A DNA stretch of 64,000 nt from Ardenticatenaceae bacterium (GTDB lineage Bacteria > Chloroflexota > Anaerolineae > Promineifilales > Promineifilaceae), in assembly GCA_020634565.1 (NCBI GenBank), contig JACKBN010000018.1, positions 62,001 to 126,000 of the forward strand. The letters are read 5' to 3'. The notes beneath the pieces were generated by a model. That model was not told where the DNA came from. It ran no database searches and was given only the letters and a program-made list of their open reading frames with translations. A program made the translations under genes and the position numbers. Position 1 is the first letter of the stretch, and each line of letters begins with the position of its first letter. Below, one piece after another: positions 27,187 to 35,015 of the stretch.

Positions 27187-27204
27187 GGTAGGGTATTCCC
27201 CCAT
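27187..27204 (+). promoter_or_regulatory. Candidate operator box upstream of the receiver gene
   Basis: GGTAGGGTATTCCCCCAT, about 90-145 bp before the possible receiver starts, is an imperfect inverted repeat. It matches two boxes in front of the regulator at 27998. Confidence 0.5.
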
Positions 27205-27293
27205 TTGAGAAACATGTCGATTGTGTAAAACTGAACATACAAGAAAGGCTTCTCTGAAGTGAGCAAGTTTGAACAATTTATTTTAAAGCCATT

Positions 27294-27719
27294 ATGTATG
27301 TAAGTATTAAACAACAAAAACCTTTATTTATGTCAAACCAATCTATTCGTATCGTCGTTGCCGATGACCATACGTTAGTACGTAAGAGCATAGTTGCCTT
27401 ATTAAATAGAGAACCAGATATGGAGGTTGTGGGAACGGCCGAAAACGGCCGTGATGCTGTTGAAACAGCTAGAGAAACCTCTCCCGACATCATTGTCATG
27501 GATATCTCTATGCCAGAACTAGATGGTATTCGGGCGGCAGGTGAAATTAAGCGATTGGGTTTGCCCACAAGAATCATCATGTTATCTATGCATCACAGTT
27601 CCGCCCTGTTGCAGCAGGCTCGTAAAAACGGCGCGACCGATTACATCATAAAGCAGCAGGCCAATACGGAGCTCATTCCGGCTATAAGAGCCGCCTTCAA
27701 CGGCCCCGTGGCTGGCTAG
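27294..27719 (+). CDS. Stand-alone receiver-domain protein
   Basis: 141 residues from ATG 27294, or 129 from ATG 27330; neither has a clear ribosome binding site. A full receiver domain is present with IVVADDHTLV, Asp58 (from 27330) in IIVMDISMP, IIMLSMHHSS and the Lys in DYIIKQQ. It ends right after the receiver with no output domain. This resembles the receiver half of NarL regulators (sequence close to that at 26460), so it could be a phosphate sink or a CheY/Spo0F-like relay for the 23805 kinase. It may also be a NarL gene that lost its HTH. A terminator follows. Confidence 0.88.
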   Translation: MYVSIKQQKPLFMSNQSIRIVVADDHTLVRKSIVALLNREPDMEVVGTAENGRDAVETARETSPDIIVMDISMPELDGIRAAGEIKRLGLPTRIIMLSMHHSSALLQQARKNGATDYIIKQQANTELIPAIRAAFNGPVAG

Positions 27720-27767
27720 AACAGCCTCCTGTTTTAGTTTCGCTTTTTCTCACTCAAGTGACCTTTC

Positions 27768-27795
27768 TTAGCCTTGCAATTGCAAGGCTTTTTTC
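27768..27795 (+). terminator. Rho-independent terminator after the receiver gene
   Basis: AGCCTTGCAATTGCAAGGCT is a perfect 20-bp palindrome followed by six Ts. Confidence 0.88.
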
Positions 27796-27834
27796 TTTAA
27801 TTTAGGCCCCTTCTACTGCTGTTTTTCCCCAAAA

Positions 27835-27875
27835 GGTAGGGTAAATCCCCATCAGAAAGTAGGTGTAGTCCCCAT
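27835..27875 (+). promoter_or_regulatory. Two operator-like boxes upstream of the 27998 regulator
   Basis: GGTAGGGTAAATCCCCAT (27835-27852) and AGTAGGTGTAGTCCCCAT (27858-27875) are related 18-bp boxes with starts 23 bp apart, about two helical turns. Each is an imperfect inverted repeat (G/T/A/G-rich half, then CCCCAT). The same box occurs at 27187. Binding by a NarL-type dimer is a reasonable inference. Confidence 0.5.
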
Positions 27876-27997
27876 AGTGGAAACGGCCGTTTCCACCGAT
27901 ACTTAAGGCATAGCTGAGACAAAAAACATTTCAGAACAGAAAAGAAAACAGTAACTAAACTACTACCTTCAAAGCTACACAAAAGGAGAACTGGAAA

Positions 27998-28675
27998 ATG
28001 ATACGTATTTTGCTTGCCCATCCCTCCCGACTTGTTTGTGATTCACTGCGTACTGCTTTAGATAATCAGGAAAATATATACGTCGTTGGATGTGCTACCA
28101 CCGCAGAAGAGCTTCATTTTCTCTTGCCCCACGGCAACCTCGTCCTGCTTGGTACAGAGCTAAATGGGGAAAATGCAGTTGATGTATTGGAAGAGATTCG
28201 CACCACGTACCCTGAAACCAAAGTATTGATAATGGGCGTCAGCGAACAGCCCGAGGTTATTATTCGTTATATTGAAGCTGGCGCAACCGGATACATCCTC
28301 CAGAACGAATCTGTAGAAGACATGATGAACAAGCTGGAAGCAGCGCATGAAGAGAAAGCAATTGTTTCTCCCGCTATGGCCGCGGCAATGATGGACCGCC
28401 TGACCCATTTGGCCAACCTGGACACGCCGCTGGCTTACATTGAAGCGCGCGGTACCCAGTTTGACGAACTGACAAGCCGTGAAGAAGAAGTTCTTAACCT
28501 GATTACTGAAGGCTGCACCAATCGTGAGATTGCGAACAAGCTCATCATTGAATGCGGTACCGTAAAAAACCACGTTCACAATATTCTGAAGAAACTTGAA
28601 GTGAACAATCGGCATGAAGCTGCATCAATTTACCAGGTTCACGCTCAATCTTCTCCTATGGCTATGGCCGCATAA
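27998..28675 (+). CDS. LuxR-type regulator with degenerate receiver (no phospho-acceptor Asp)
   Basis: 225 residues after AAAAGGAGAA. The receiver fold is visible, but the acidic pair is missing (LLAHPSRLV) and the phospho-acceptor position is Gly52 (LVLLGTELNG). The active-site Lys position is also changed (GYILQNE). It therefore cannot be phosphorylated in the classical way. The HTH is intact: LTSREEEVLNLITEGCTNREIA and GTVKNHVHNILKKLEV, almost the same recognition helix as at 19289. It may be constitutively active or controlled by ligand or protein binding. The two boxes upstream suggest autoregulation. Confidence 0.92.
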   Translation: MIRILLAHPSRLVCDSLRTALDNQENIYVVGCATTAEELHFLLPHGNLVLLGTELNGENAVDVLEEIRTTYPETKVLIMGVSEQPEVIIRYIEAGATGYILQNESVEDMMNKLEAAHEEKAIVSPAMAAAMMDRLTHLANLDTPLAYIEARGTQFDELTSREEEVLNLITEGCTNREIANKLIIECGTVKNHVHNILKKLEVNNRHEAASIYQVHAQSSPMAMAA

Positions 28676-28777
28676 ATTATTCCCCTTTTAATCAGGCAGC
28701 GGCATTTTGTTGCCGCTGCCTGTTCTACATTTTTCCTTTCCCACCGTCCCGCACCTAACATCGAAAAGGACATACTT

Positions 28778-29284
28778 GTGCTCAAAAATATCTTTAATGA
28801 ATTTAAGTCTTTCGCCCTGCGTGGCAATATGGTTGATTTGGCCGTTGGTTTTACGGTTGGTACAGCCTTTAGCACCATCGCTAAATCGCTGGTTAGCGAC
28901 ATCATTATGCCGCCCATCGGGCTTTTGGTTGGCCAAAGCGAAGTTTCGGATATGTACTGGCTGCTGAAAGCGGGCAGCGAACAGGCGCCACCCTACGCGA
29001 CATTGGCAGATGCTCAGGCTGCGGGCGCCGTGACCATGAATTACGGCGTTTTTATCAACAACGTTATTGCGTTTTTGGTTGTGGCCGTGGTGATGTTTGT
29101 TCTGATTCGCTCCATTAATCGTCTGGAAAATGTCATTGAAGATGAATTTGGAGCCGGGGAAAAGCAGGTAACGCCAACGACGAAAAAATGCCCCTACTGT
29201 CTTTCAACCATTCCGTTGCAGGCTACGCGCTGCCCAGAATGCACATCGAAGCTGGAAGAATGGGAACCAGTTCCTGCGGTTTAA
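28778..29284 (+). CDS. mscL: Large-conductance mechanosensitive channel MscL with zinc-ribbon tail
   Basis: 168 residues from a GTG at 28778 preceded by AAAAGGA. The N-terminus FKSFALRGNMVDLAVGFTVGTAFSTI is the conserved amphipathic helix and TM1 of MscL. TM2 is FINNVIAFLVVAVVMFVLI. The cytoplasmic C-terminus carries two Cys pairs (CPYC and CPEC, 13 residues apart), forming a zinc ribbon found in some MscL branches. MscL opens under membrane tension to release osmolytes in hypo-osmotic shock. It fits with the potassium channel and stress genes nearby. Confidence 0.95.
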   Translation: MLKNIFNEFKSFALRGNMVDLAVGFTVGTAFSTIAKSLVSDIIMPPIGLLVGQSEVSDMYWLLKAGSEQAPPYATLADAQAAGAVTMNYGVFINNVIAFLVVAVVMFVLIRSINRLENVIEDEFGAGEKQVTPTTKKCPYCLSTIPLQATRCPECTSKLEEWEPVPAV

Positions 29285-29334
29285 GTCAGTGCCTGAGCCG
29301 CGTTTTATCTAATTTGTAAAAAACTGAGGAAATA

Positions 29335-30273
29335 ATGCCAGAAACAACCGCTACTTTTGAAGAAAATCGCACCATTCAAGCGCAAAATTCTTATGGTTTT
29401 GTTGTGTTAAATCCTGCCTCTGGTGAGGGGAACCCAGATAAGGTGCGGTCGCAGTTGCGTTCGGCTTTGGGCGAAGATAGCTATGATTTGCATGAAACGG
29501 CCGTAAACGAAAACTTACGCCAGGTTGTGCAAACGGCCGTACGTGACCACGACTACGATTGGGTAGCGGCTGTGGGTGGCGATGGCACCGTCTCCCAGGT
29601 GGCGGACGGGCTGGTGGGAACGGATGTGCCTCTGCTTATCATCCCTGCTGGTACAGGCAATGTGCTGGCGCGAACCCTGGAGCTGCCCGAGCAGCTAGAC
29701 GCTGCGGCCAGCGTGGTGCGCGAGCCGCACACCATTCGTGAACTGGATGGCATTCAGCTAGGCGAGCATTATTTCTTCTTGCAGGTTGGCATTGGCCTGG
29801 AATCCGTCACGATGGAGAAGACCTCTTCCAACCAAAAGAATCGGTGGGGATTGGCAGCCTATTTGTGGACGGCCGTAAAAGAAGCCTTTGGCTGGCAGCC
29901 ATTTCATCTGACGCTTACCATCGACGGGACACCGCACCAGCTTTCCGTAACGGAACTGGTGATTGCCAATGCCAGCAAAATTGGCGTGGGCAGCCTGGAG
30001 TGGGATGAGCAAATTTACCCGGATGACGGCCGTATTGATATTGCCGTCACCAGCGCCCGTTCCCTGGGGGATTACCTGCAACTTATCATCGATCTGGTGC
30101 GCGGAACGCAGCGCAAATCACGCAAGATCCAGTTTTTTGCGGCCACCGAGAGCATTCGCCTGAATGCTGCCGAATCGCTGCCTCTGCATGGCGATGGCGA
30201 GAAGCTGGCACAGAAATTGCCGCTAGACATGCGCGTCATCCCTGGAGCGCTCAAGGTGATTGTGCCTGCCTAA
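29335..30273 (+). CDS. Diacylglycerol kinase family lipid kinase (YegS/DgkB type)
   Basis: 312 residues after TGAGGAAATA. NPASGEGN near residue 29, VAAVGGDGTVSQVADGL (GGDGT near 84-88) and LLIIPAGTGNVLARTL are the three hallmark motifs of the DAGK catalytic domain. Members phosphorylate diacylglycerol or related lipids with ATP at the membrane surface, recycling lipids or making phosphatidic acid. The C-terminal beta-sandwich (KIQFFAATESIRLNAAESL, HGDGE) is complete. It has no obvious operon partner. Confidence 0.93.
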   Translation: MPETTATFEENRTIQAQNSYGFVVLNPASGEGNPDKVRSQLRSALGEDSYDLHETAVNENLRQVVQTAVRDHDYDWVAAVGGDGTVSQVADGLVGTDVPLLIIPAGTGNVLARTLELPEQLDAAASVVREPHTIRELDGIQLGEHYFFLQVGIGLESVTMEKTSSNQKNRWGLAAYLWTAVKEAFGWQPFHLTLTIDGTPHQLSVTELVIANASKIGVGSLEWDEQIYPDDGRIDIAVTSARSLGDYLQLIIDLVRGTQRKSRKIQFFAATESIRLNAAESLPLHGDGEKLAQKLPLDMRVIPGALKVIVPA

Positions 30274-30309
30274 GCGACCCACATCATTCCCTGCACTTGA
30301 CTTGAATAG

Positions 30310-30321
30310 TAAAATGCGTGC
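30310..30321 (+). promoter_or_regulatory. -10 element placed for a leaderless transcript
   Basis: TAAAAT at 30310-30315 lies six bases before the ATG of the expansin gene, so transcription would start at or next to the A of the ATG. No Shine-Dalgarno sequence is present. No clear -35 was found. Confidence 0.4.
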
Positions 30322-31065
30322 ATGAAAAATTCAGTTCAGAAATATCTGCTCGCCACTGTTTTACTGCTGCTTGTATTGCTGATTAGTCGCTGGTCAACGG
30401 CCGTTTCCGCCGGAAGCGACCACACCACATTCCTCCCCCTCATAACTTACGACACAAACGATCCCGTGCCTTTTGGTCCAGTGCATTCGGGCGAAGGCAC
30501 CTACTACTTTGTCACGGGCGCTGGCAATTGCAGCTTCGATCCTTCGCCGCAAAACCTGATGGTGGCTGCCCTAAACCAGGTGGATTACGCCAGTTCCGCT
30601 TTGTGCGGGGCGTTCATCCAGGTAGATGGTCCACAGGGCAGCGTGATGGTGCGCATTGTGGATCAATGCCCCGAATGTCCCGAGGGCGATGTGGACCTCA
30701 GCCAGGAAGCGTTTGCCGAAATTGCGCCGCTTTCCGCCGGGCGGGTGGACATTACCTGGCAGTTGGTGAGTCCGCCGCTGGAAGGCCCCATTGTGTACCA
30801 TTTTAAGGATGGGAGTAATCAATGGTGGACGGCCGTTCAAATCCGCAATCATCGCAATCCGATTGCCAAAGTAGAATTCTTCGATGGCAGTAACTTTCAG
30901 AATATGCCGCGCGCCCAGTACAACTATTTCATCTTGTCTAATATGGGGGAAGGGCCGTACACCTTTCGCGTAACCGATACGCTGGGAAACGTGCTGGTAG
31001 ACAGCAACATTCCCCTGACACCTGACGGCGACGTTAGCGGCAGCGGGCAATTTCCCCCACCTTAA
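30322..31065 (+). CDS. Secreted bacterial expansin
   Basis: 247 residues with an N-terminal signal/anchor helix (YLLATVLLLLVLLIS). Domain D1 (about 58-155) has GEGTYYFVTGAGNCSFDP, the VDQCPECPEGDVDLSQEAF segment with the expansin catalytic-like Asp pair, and VDITWQLV. Domain D2 (about 160-245) has NQWWTAVQIRNHRNPIAKVE and the aromatic surface residues of the carbohydrate-binding half. The pattern closely follows Bacillus subtilis EXLX1 (YoaJ). Expansins loosen cellulose-xyloglucan contacts without hydrolysis. Most bacterial expansins are in plant-associated species, so presence here is notable. The 3' end overlaps the radical SAM gene by 4 nt, tail to tail. Confidence 0.9.
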   Translation: MKNSVQKYLLATVLLLLVLLISRWSTAVSAGSDHTTFLPLITYDTNDPVPFGPVHSGEGTYYFVTGAGNCSFDPSPQNLMVAALNQVDYASSALCGAFIQVDGPQGSVMVRIVDQCPECPEGDVDLSQEAFAEIAPLSAGRVDITWQLVSPPLEGPIVYHFKDGSNQWWTAVQIRNHRNPIAKVEFFDGSNFQNMPRAQYNYFILSNMGEGPYTFRVTDTLGNVLVDSNIPLTPDGDVSGSGQFPPP

Positions 31066-32198
31066 TCTGCCGTTGTGGGCATCTCCTCAAGAATTGCTTC
31101 GATGCGCTTTTTGATGGGGCCTTTTACATTTTTGATCTGCTCTAGCTCCCCACGCGCCGCCACTGCTTCGATGGGTTCCTTGAGGTTTTGAATATTTTGG
31201 GCCGCCCAAAAGAGCGTTTCCCAACTTTGGCCGAACATTTGCCGTTCAAACGAGACGTTTAGCATGCGCTCGGCAATGCGGTAGTTGGTTTTACGGTAAT
31301 CGTTGGGAATAAAGCGGCGAATGCGGTGAGGCAGTTGGTGTTTGTTGCTCAGCGCAAAAAGCCGCTCGTGCTGCTGCCGCATGTAATCACCGCCGGGCAG
31401 ATAACGGCCGTTATACGCTTCACCATCAGGCGTAAACTGGTACAGGTCCACATACTGTTGGTAAACGGCTGGTTCCGCTTCGCGTAGATGTTGCAAAAAC
31501 CAGTCAGCCTGGCGGTTGCGCAGGGTCATAGCGCCACCAAACATCAGATAATCAGCGCCAGTGGCTTTTACGGCCGTAAACAACTGCTCAACTTGTGCCT
31601 CATCATCACACAGTACGGGAATTAGGGGCATGAGCAGCGCGCCGGTTTGCACATGAGGCGCCTTGGTTTTGATCTGGCGCAGTACCTCCAACCGTTTTGC
31701 GGGTGAGGGGGCAAATTTTTCCAAAAATCGAGATTTTTCGGCATCGGTCGTGGTGATTGTGACGGAAACTGTACACCAGGTTTGTTGGGCAATTTCCTCC
31801 AGCAGCGGCAGGTCGCGCAAAATCAGGGTTGATTTGGTGATCAAATGCACCGGATACTGGTGTTTGGCCAACACCGACAGAATGCTGCGCGTATTTTCAT
31901 ACTTCTTCTCAGCTGGTTGATAGCTGTCCGTGACGCCGCCGATGCCCACCACATCTGGTAAAAACGTTCGCGCCCGCGTAATGCGCTGATCCAGCATTTG
32001 GCCCACGTTTTGCTTGACCAGAATCTCATTCTCAAAATCCTGGGGCATGTGGTAATGCTCACTGCGCGCATCACAGTAGATGCAGCCAAATTGGCAGCCA
32101 TTGTACGGATTGATAGCGTAGCGCGTCCAAAACCAATGATCAATGTATTTGTTTTTGTTGATGATTGATTTGTACTGCTTTTCAATAAATTTAGGCAT
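31062..32198 (-). CDS. Radical SAM protein of the spore photoproduct lyase-like (SplB-related) group
   Basis: 378 residues. The cluster-binding motif CQFGCIYC gives Cys35, Cys39 and Cys42. The preceding NPYNG and following DARSEHYHM are typical of the uncharacterised 'Rv2578c-like' group, related to spore photoproduct lyase. The barrel continues with VGIGGVTDSYQPAEKKYE, LITKSTLILRDLPLL and SVTITTTDAEKSRFLE. The C-terminal ~60 residues resemble a helix-hairpin-helix (LEQIKNVKGPIKKRIEAI), suggesting nucleic-acid contact. The reaction is unknown. It has no Shine-Dalgarno; a -10-like TATTAT lies 11 nt before the ATG. Confidence 0.88.
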   Translation of the reverse strand: MPKFIEKQYKSIINKNKYIDHWFWTRYAINPYNGCQFGCIYCDARSEHYHMPQDFENEILVKQNVGQMLDQRITRARTFLPDVVGIGGVTDSYQPAEKKYENTRSILSVLAKHQYPVHLITKSTLILRDLPLLEEIAQQTWCTVSVTITTTDAEKSRFLEKFAPSPAKRLEVLRQIKTKAPHVQTGALLMPLIPVLCDDEAQVEQLFTAVKATGADYLMFGGAMTLRNRQADWFLQHLREAEPAVYQQYVDLYQFTPDGEAYNGRYLPGGDYMRQQHERLFALSNKHQLPHRIRRFIPNDYRKTNYRIAERMLNVSFERQMFGQSWETLFWAAQNIQNLKEPIEAVAARGELEQIKNVKGPIKKRIEAILEEMPTTAD

Positions 32199-32254
32199 CG
32201 TTAACGCAAATAATAGCAGATTTCAGGAAACCAAGGCGAAGACCAAAACTTTGC

Positions 32255-32266
32255 TAAAATAGCGGT
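32255..32266 (+). promoter_or_regulatory. -10 element placed for a leaderless transcript
   Basis: TGCTAAAAT (extended -10; TAAAAT at 32255-32260) is followed by six bases and the ATG at 32267. The geometry is the same as at 30310. Confidence 0.4.
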
Positions 32267-33118
32267 ATGACTAACGAAACGAACGCCCCCTTAATTGTTG
32301 CCTTTGTGGCTGACTTGATGTTTACCACCCGCATTCAAAATGTGGTGAATCATTTGGGTTGGCGGATTAAGTGGCTAGAAACGGCCGCTTCCGTTGGCCC
32401 CACACATTCTCCAGATATAGCCGAACGACCTGGCGAATCCCTCTATGGCACCGAAGGCAAGCTGTTTGAGCAGATTACCGTTTGGCAGCCAGCCTTGCTG
32501 CTGTTTGATCTCAACAATAAGCAAATTCCCTGGCGTCGCTGGATGCCCATTCTCAAATCTTCACCAGCTACGCGCCGGGTGCCTATTTTGGCTTTTGGCC
32601 CCCACGAAGATGCCGACACGATGACAGATGCCAAAAAGCTCGGGGCTAACTTTGTGGTGGGTCGTTCTCGCTTTACTTCCGCCATGCCCAAATTGCTGCA
32701 AAAATACGCTCGCGTGCCCGACCAGGACGCCCTGACTACCAGCTGCGACGAACCGCTGGCTGAGCTGGCCAAAGAGGGTCTGGCGCTGTTCAATCAAGGT
32801 GAATATTACAAATGCCATGATGCGCTGGAAGAAGCGTGGCGGCAAGATCAAGGTCCGGCGCGTGAGCTGTACCGGGGCATTTTGCAGGCGGGCATTGCCT
32901 ATTACCAGATTCAGCGCGGCAATTATCGCGGCGCGGTGAAGATGCTGCTGCGGCTGCACCAATGGCTTGATCCGCTGCCGCCTGTGTGCCGGGGGGTGAA
33001 TGTGGCCAAAGTGCGGCAAAATGCAGCCGAAGTGCAGGCCATCCTTACAGAATTAGGGCCGGAGCGATTGGGGGAATTTGATACGGCCGTTATCCAACCC
33101 ATCGAATACCAAGCCTGA
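32267..33118 (+). CDS. Receiver-like domain fused to DUF309
   Basis: 283 residues. Residues 1-150 resemble a divergent receiver: VAFVADLMFTTRIQNVV, then LLLFDLNNKQIPWRRWM with an Asp at the phospho-acceptor place, LAFGPHEDADT, and LGANFVVGRSRF. Residues 165-245 are a DUF309 helical domain: GLALFNQGEYYKCHDALEEAWRQD and RGILQAGIAYYQIQRGNYRGA. DUF309 has conserved His and Glu residues, and no agreed function. The fusion suggests that the DUF309 activity is controlled by the receiver-like part or that both bind one partner. The gene appears leaderless. Confidence 0.85.
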   Translation: MTNETNAPLIVAFVADLMFTTRIQNVVNHLGWRIKWLETAASVGPTHSPDIAERPGESLYGTEGKLFEQITVWQPALLLFDLNNKQIPWRRWMPILKSSPATRRVPILAFGPHEDADTMTDAKKLGANFVVGRSRFTSAMPKLLQKYARVPDQDALTTSCDEPLAELAKEGLALFNQGEYYKCHDALEEAWRQDQGPARELYRGILQAGIAYYQIQRGNYRGAVKMLLRLHQWLDPLPPVCRGVNVAKVRQNAAEVQAILTELGPERLGEFDTAVIQPIEYQA

Positions 33119-33127
33119 AATTCGCGC

Positions 33128-33158
33128 TTGACTTTGACACTGTGTCAACCTGTAAGCT
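33128..33158 (+). promoter_or_regulatory. MerR-type promoter with 19-bp spacer and internal dyad
   Basis: TTGACT (33128-33133) and TAAGCT (33153-33158) are 19 bp apart. The spacer holds the perfect dyad TTGACACTGTGTCAA (33134-33148). This over-long spacer with an internal operator is the hallmark of promoters that MerR-family proteins twist into activity. The MerR gene at 34152 is in the operon it would control. Confidence 0.85.
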
Positions 33159-33190
33159 CCTGACATAGACAATTAATTCAGGAGAAAACA

Positions 33191-34159
33191 ATGAGCACGC
33201 AGGTAAAAAACGTAATTTTGGGAACTGGCCAGCTGGGTCTGGCTATCATGGATGAATTGGTGGCCGCCGGGCAGTCTGTAAAAATGGTGAACCGCAGCGG
33301 CAACGTGGCCGAACTTTTGCCCGACGGCGTTTCTCTGGAAACGGCCGATTGTTACGATGCACAGGCTGTGGCCAAAGTAACAGCCGGGGCAGAAACCGTG
33401 TATTTCTGCGTGCAGCCCGCCTATCATCAATGGCCCGAAAAATTTCCACCTCTGGCTGCCAGCATTATTCAAGGCGTGTCTGACCGGGGCATCAAGCTGG
33501 TTTTTGGCAGCAATTTGTACATGTATGGCCCCACCAACGGCGAACCGATTCACGAAGAACGGCCGTATGCGGCCCAGACGCGCAAAGGGTTAGCCCGGGC
33601 CACGGTGGCCAACATGCTCATGGCAGCGCATGAGGGCGGTCAGGTGCAAGTCACCATCGGGCGGGCCTCCGATTTTTACGGACCGCGCGTCACGGATTCG
33701 TTTGTGGGCGATTTGCTTTTTGAGGCGGCCTTGGCGGGCAAAACCGCCAATCTCACCGGCAATCTGGATTTGCCACACACGCTTACCTATATTCGAGATT
33801 TTGCTCGCGCGCTGGTGACCTTGAGCCAGCATGAAGAAGCGTACGGCCGTTGGTGGCATGTACCCAATGCGCCTACCATCACGCCCCGGCAGTTTATCGC
33901 ACTGGTGGAGGCTGAGATTGGACAATCCATCAAAGTGCGCACGGCAGGCAAGTTGATGATGCGCCTGGTGGGGCTGTTTAATCCAGCAGCCGGAGAAGTG
34001 GTCGAGATGATGTATGAATTTGAGGAGCCTTTTGTGGTGGATCATAGCCGGTATACGGCCGTTTTTGGCGGCCATGTAACCCCACACGAAGAGGCGATTC
34101 GGGAGACGGTGGCCTGGTATCGCCACAAAAATAGGGAGCAGGCAAGCGCACATGTTTAG
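33191..34159 (+). CDS. NAD(P)-dependent epimerase/dehydratase-like protein
   Basis: 322 residues after AGGAGAA. The N-terminal NAD(P) site VILGTGQLGLAIMDELVAAG is a GxGxxG variant. KLVFGSNLYMYGPTNGEPIHEERPYAAQTRKG contains a Tyr and Lys near the usual extended-SDR Tyr-x-x-x-Lys region, but the spacing is changed. It resembles small reductases/epimerases such as NmrA-like or atypical SDRs. The reaction cannot be stated. It forms an operon with the overlapping MerR gene under a MerR promoter, so it probably acts on or detoxifies the signal sensed by that regulator. Confidence 0.82.
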   Translation: MSTQVKNVILGTGQLGLAIMDELVAAGQSVKMVNRSGNVAELLPDGVSLETADCYDAQAVAKVTAGAETVYFCVQPAYHQWPEKFPPLAASIIQGVSDRGIKLVFGSNLYMYGPTNGEPIHEERPYAAQTRKGLARATVANMLMAAHEGGQVQVTIGRASDFYGPRVTDSFVGDLLFEAALAGKTANLTGNLDLPHTLTYIRDFARALVTLSQHEEAYGRWWHVPNAPTITPRQFIALVEAEIGQSIKVRTAGKLMMRLVGLFNPAAGEVVEMMYEFEEPFVVDHSRYTAVFGGHVTPHEEAIRETVAWYRHKNREQASAHV

Positions 34160-35015
34160 GATTGGTGAATTTTCGCGACTGGGGCAGGTGTCCACGCGCA
34201 TGCTGCGTCATTACGATAAGTTGGGGCTGCTGGTGCCCAGTCACACAGACGAATGGACCAACTATCGTTATTACACGCTGGATCAGCTGTCCCAGCTCCA
34301 TCGCATCATCGCGCTTAAGGAGCTGGGCTTTAGCCTGCAAGACATTGCCGACCTGCTGCAAAAAGAAGCATCGCTCTCCCTGGCGGAGATGCGGGGCATG
34401 CTGCTGCTGAAGCAGCGTGAAGTGCGCCAGGAAATTAGTGAAGCTCACTGGCGCTTGCAGCAAATCGAGGCCAGATTGGCGCGCCTGGAAGCAGAAGGCC
34501 AGCCATCCCCGTATGAGATTGTGGTGAAGCCGGTTTCGGCAACGGCCGTTGCCACCGTGCATACTGTTGTCCCCTCCATTCATGAGATGAATTTCTATTG
34601 CGAGAAATTGATCCGGCAGGTGTACGAGGGCCTGGCCAAATTGGGCGTGCAGCCGCTTCAGCCTGAACTGGTGCTTTATCATTCAGAAGAGTATCGAGAA
34701 GAAGATGTTGAGGTGGAAGCGGCCGTTGCTGTCCATCCCAAATATTTGCGCCAAACCATGCCAGATGTGGGCTTGCAGTTTCGCCAGTTGCCCGCTTACG
34801 ATACGGTTGCCAGCTTGATTTACGAGGGTGAGTTGCAAGAAATGATTCCAGCTGTTTTGACATTGCTCAGCTGGATTGCTGCTTCCCACCATGTGCCGGT
34901 GGGTCCACTGCGTGAGGTGCATTTATCCGGTAATGTACACGATCCAGATGTTGACCCGGCCGATCTGGTGACGGAGCTGCAAGTTCCTATTAATCCCGCC
35001 ACAAACGCAACCTAA
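34152..35015 (+). CDS. MerR-family regulator with GyrI-like ligand-binding domain
   Basis: 287 residues; overlaps the upstream gene by 8 nt. The N-terminal HTH MFRIGEFSRLGQVSTRMLRHYDKLGLL and NYRYYTLDQLSQL are canonical MerR. A dimerisation coiled coil (about 85-120) leads to a C-terminal domain with a GyrI/BmrR-like pattern (PYEIVVKPVSATAVATVHTVV, DVEVEAAVAV, YDTVASLIYEGELQEM). Such proteins bind bulky hydrophobic or cationic compounds and activate efflux or detoxification genes. The promoter with internal dyad is upstream of the operon, so it is likely autoregulated. Confidence 0.93.
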   Translation: MFRIGEFSRLGQVSTRMLRHYDKLGLLVPSHTDEWTNYRYYTLDQLSQLHRIIALKELGFSLQDIADLLQKEASLSLAEMRGMLLLKQREVRQEISEAHWRLQQIEARLARLEAEGQPSPYEIVVKPVSATAVATVHTVVPSIHEMNFYCEKLIRQVYEGLAKLGVQPLQPELVLYHSEEYREEDVEVEAAVAVHPKYLRQTMPDVGLQFRQLPAYDTVASLIYEGELQEMIPAVLTLLSWIAASHHVPVGPLREVHLSGNVHDPDVDPADLVTELQVPINPATNAT

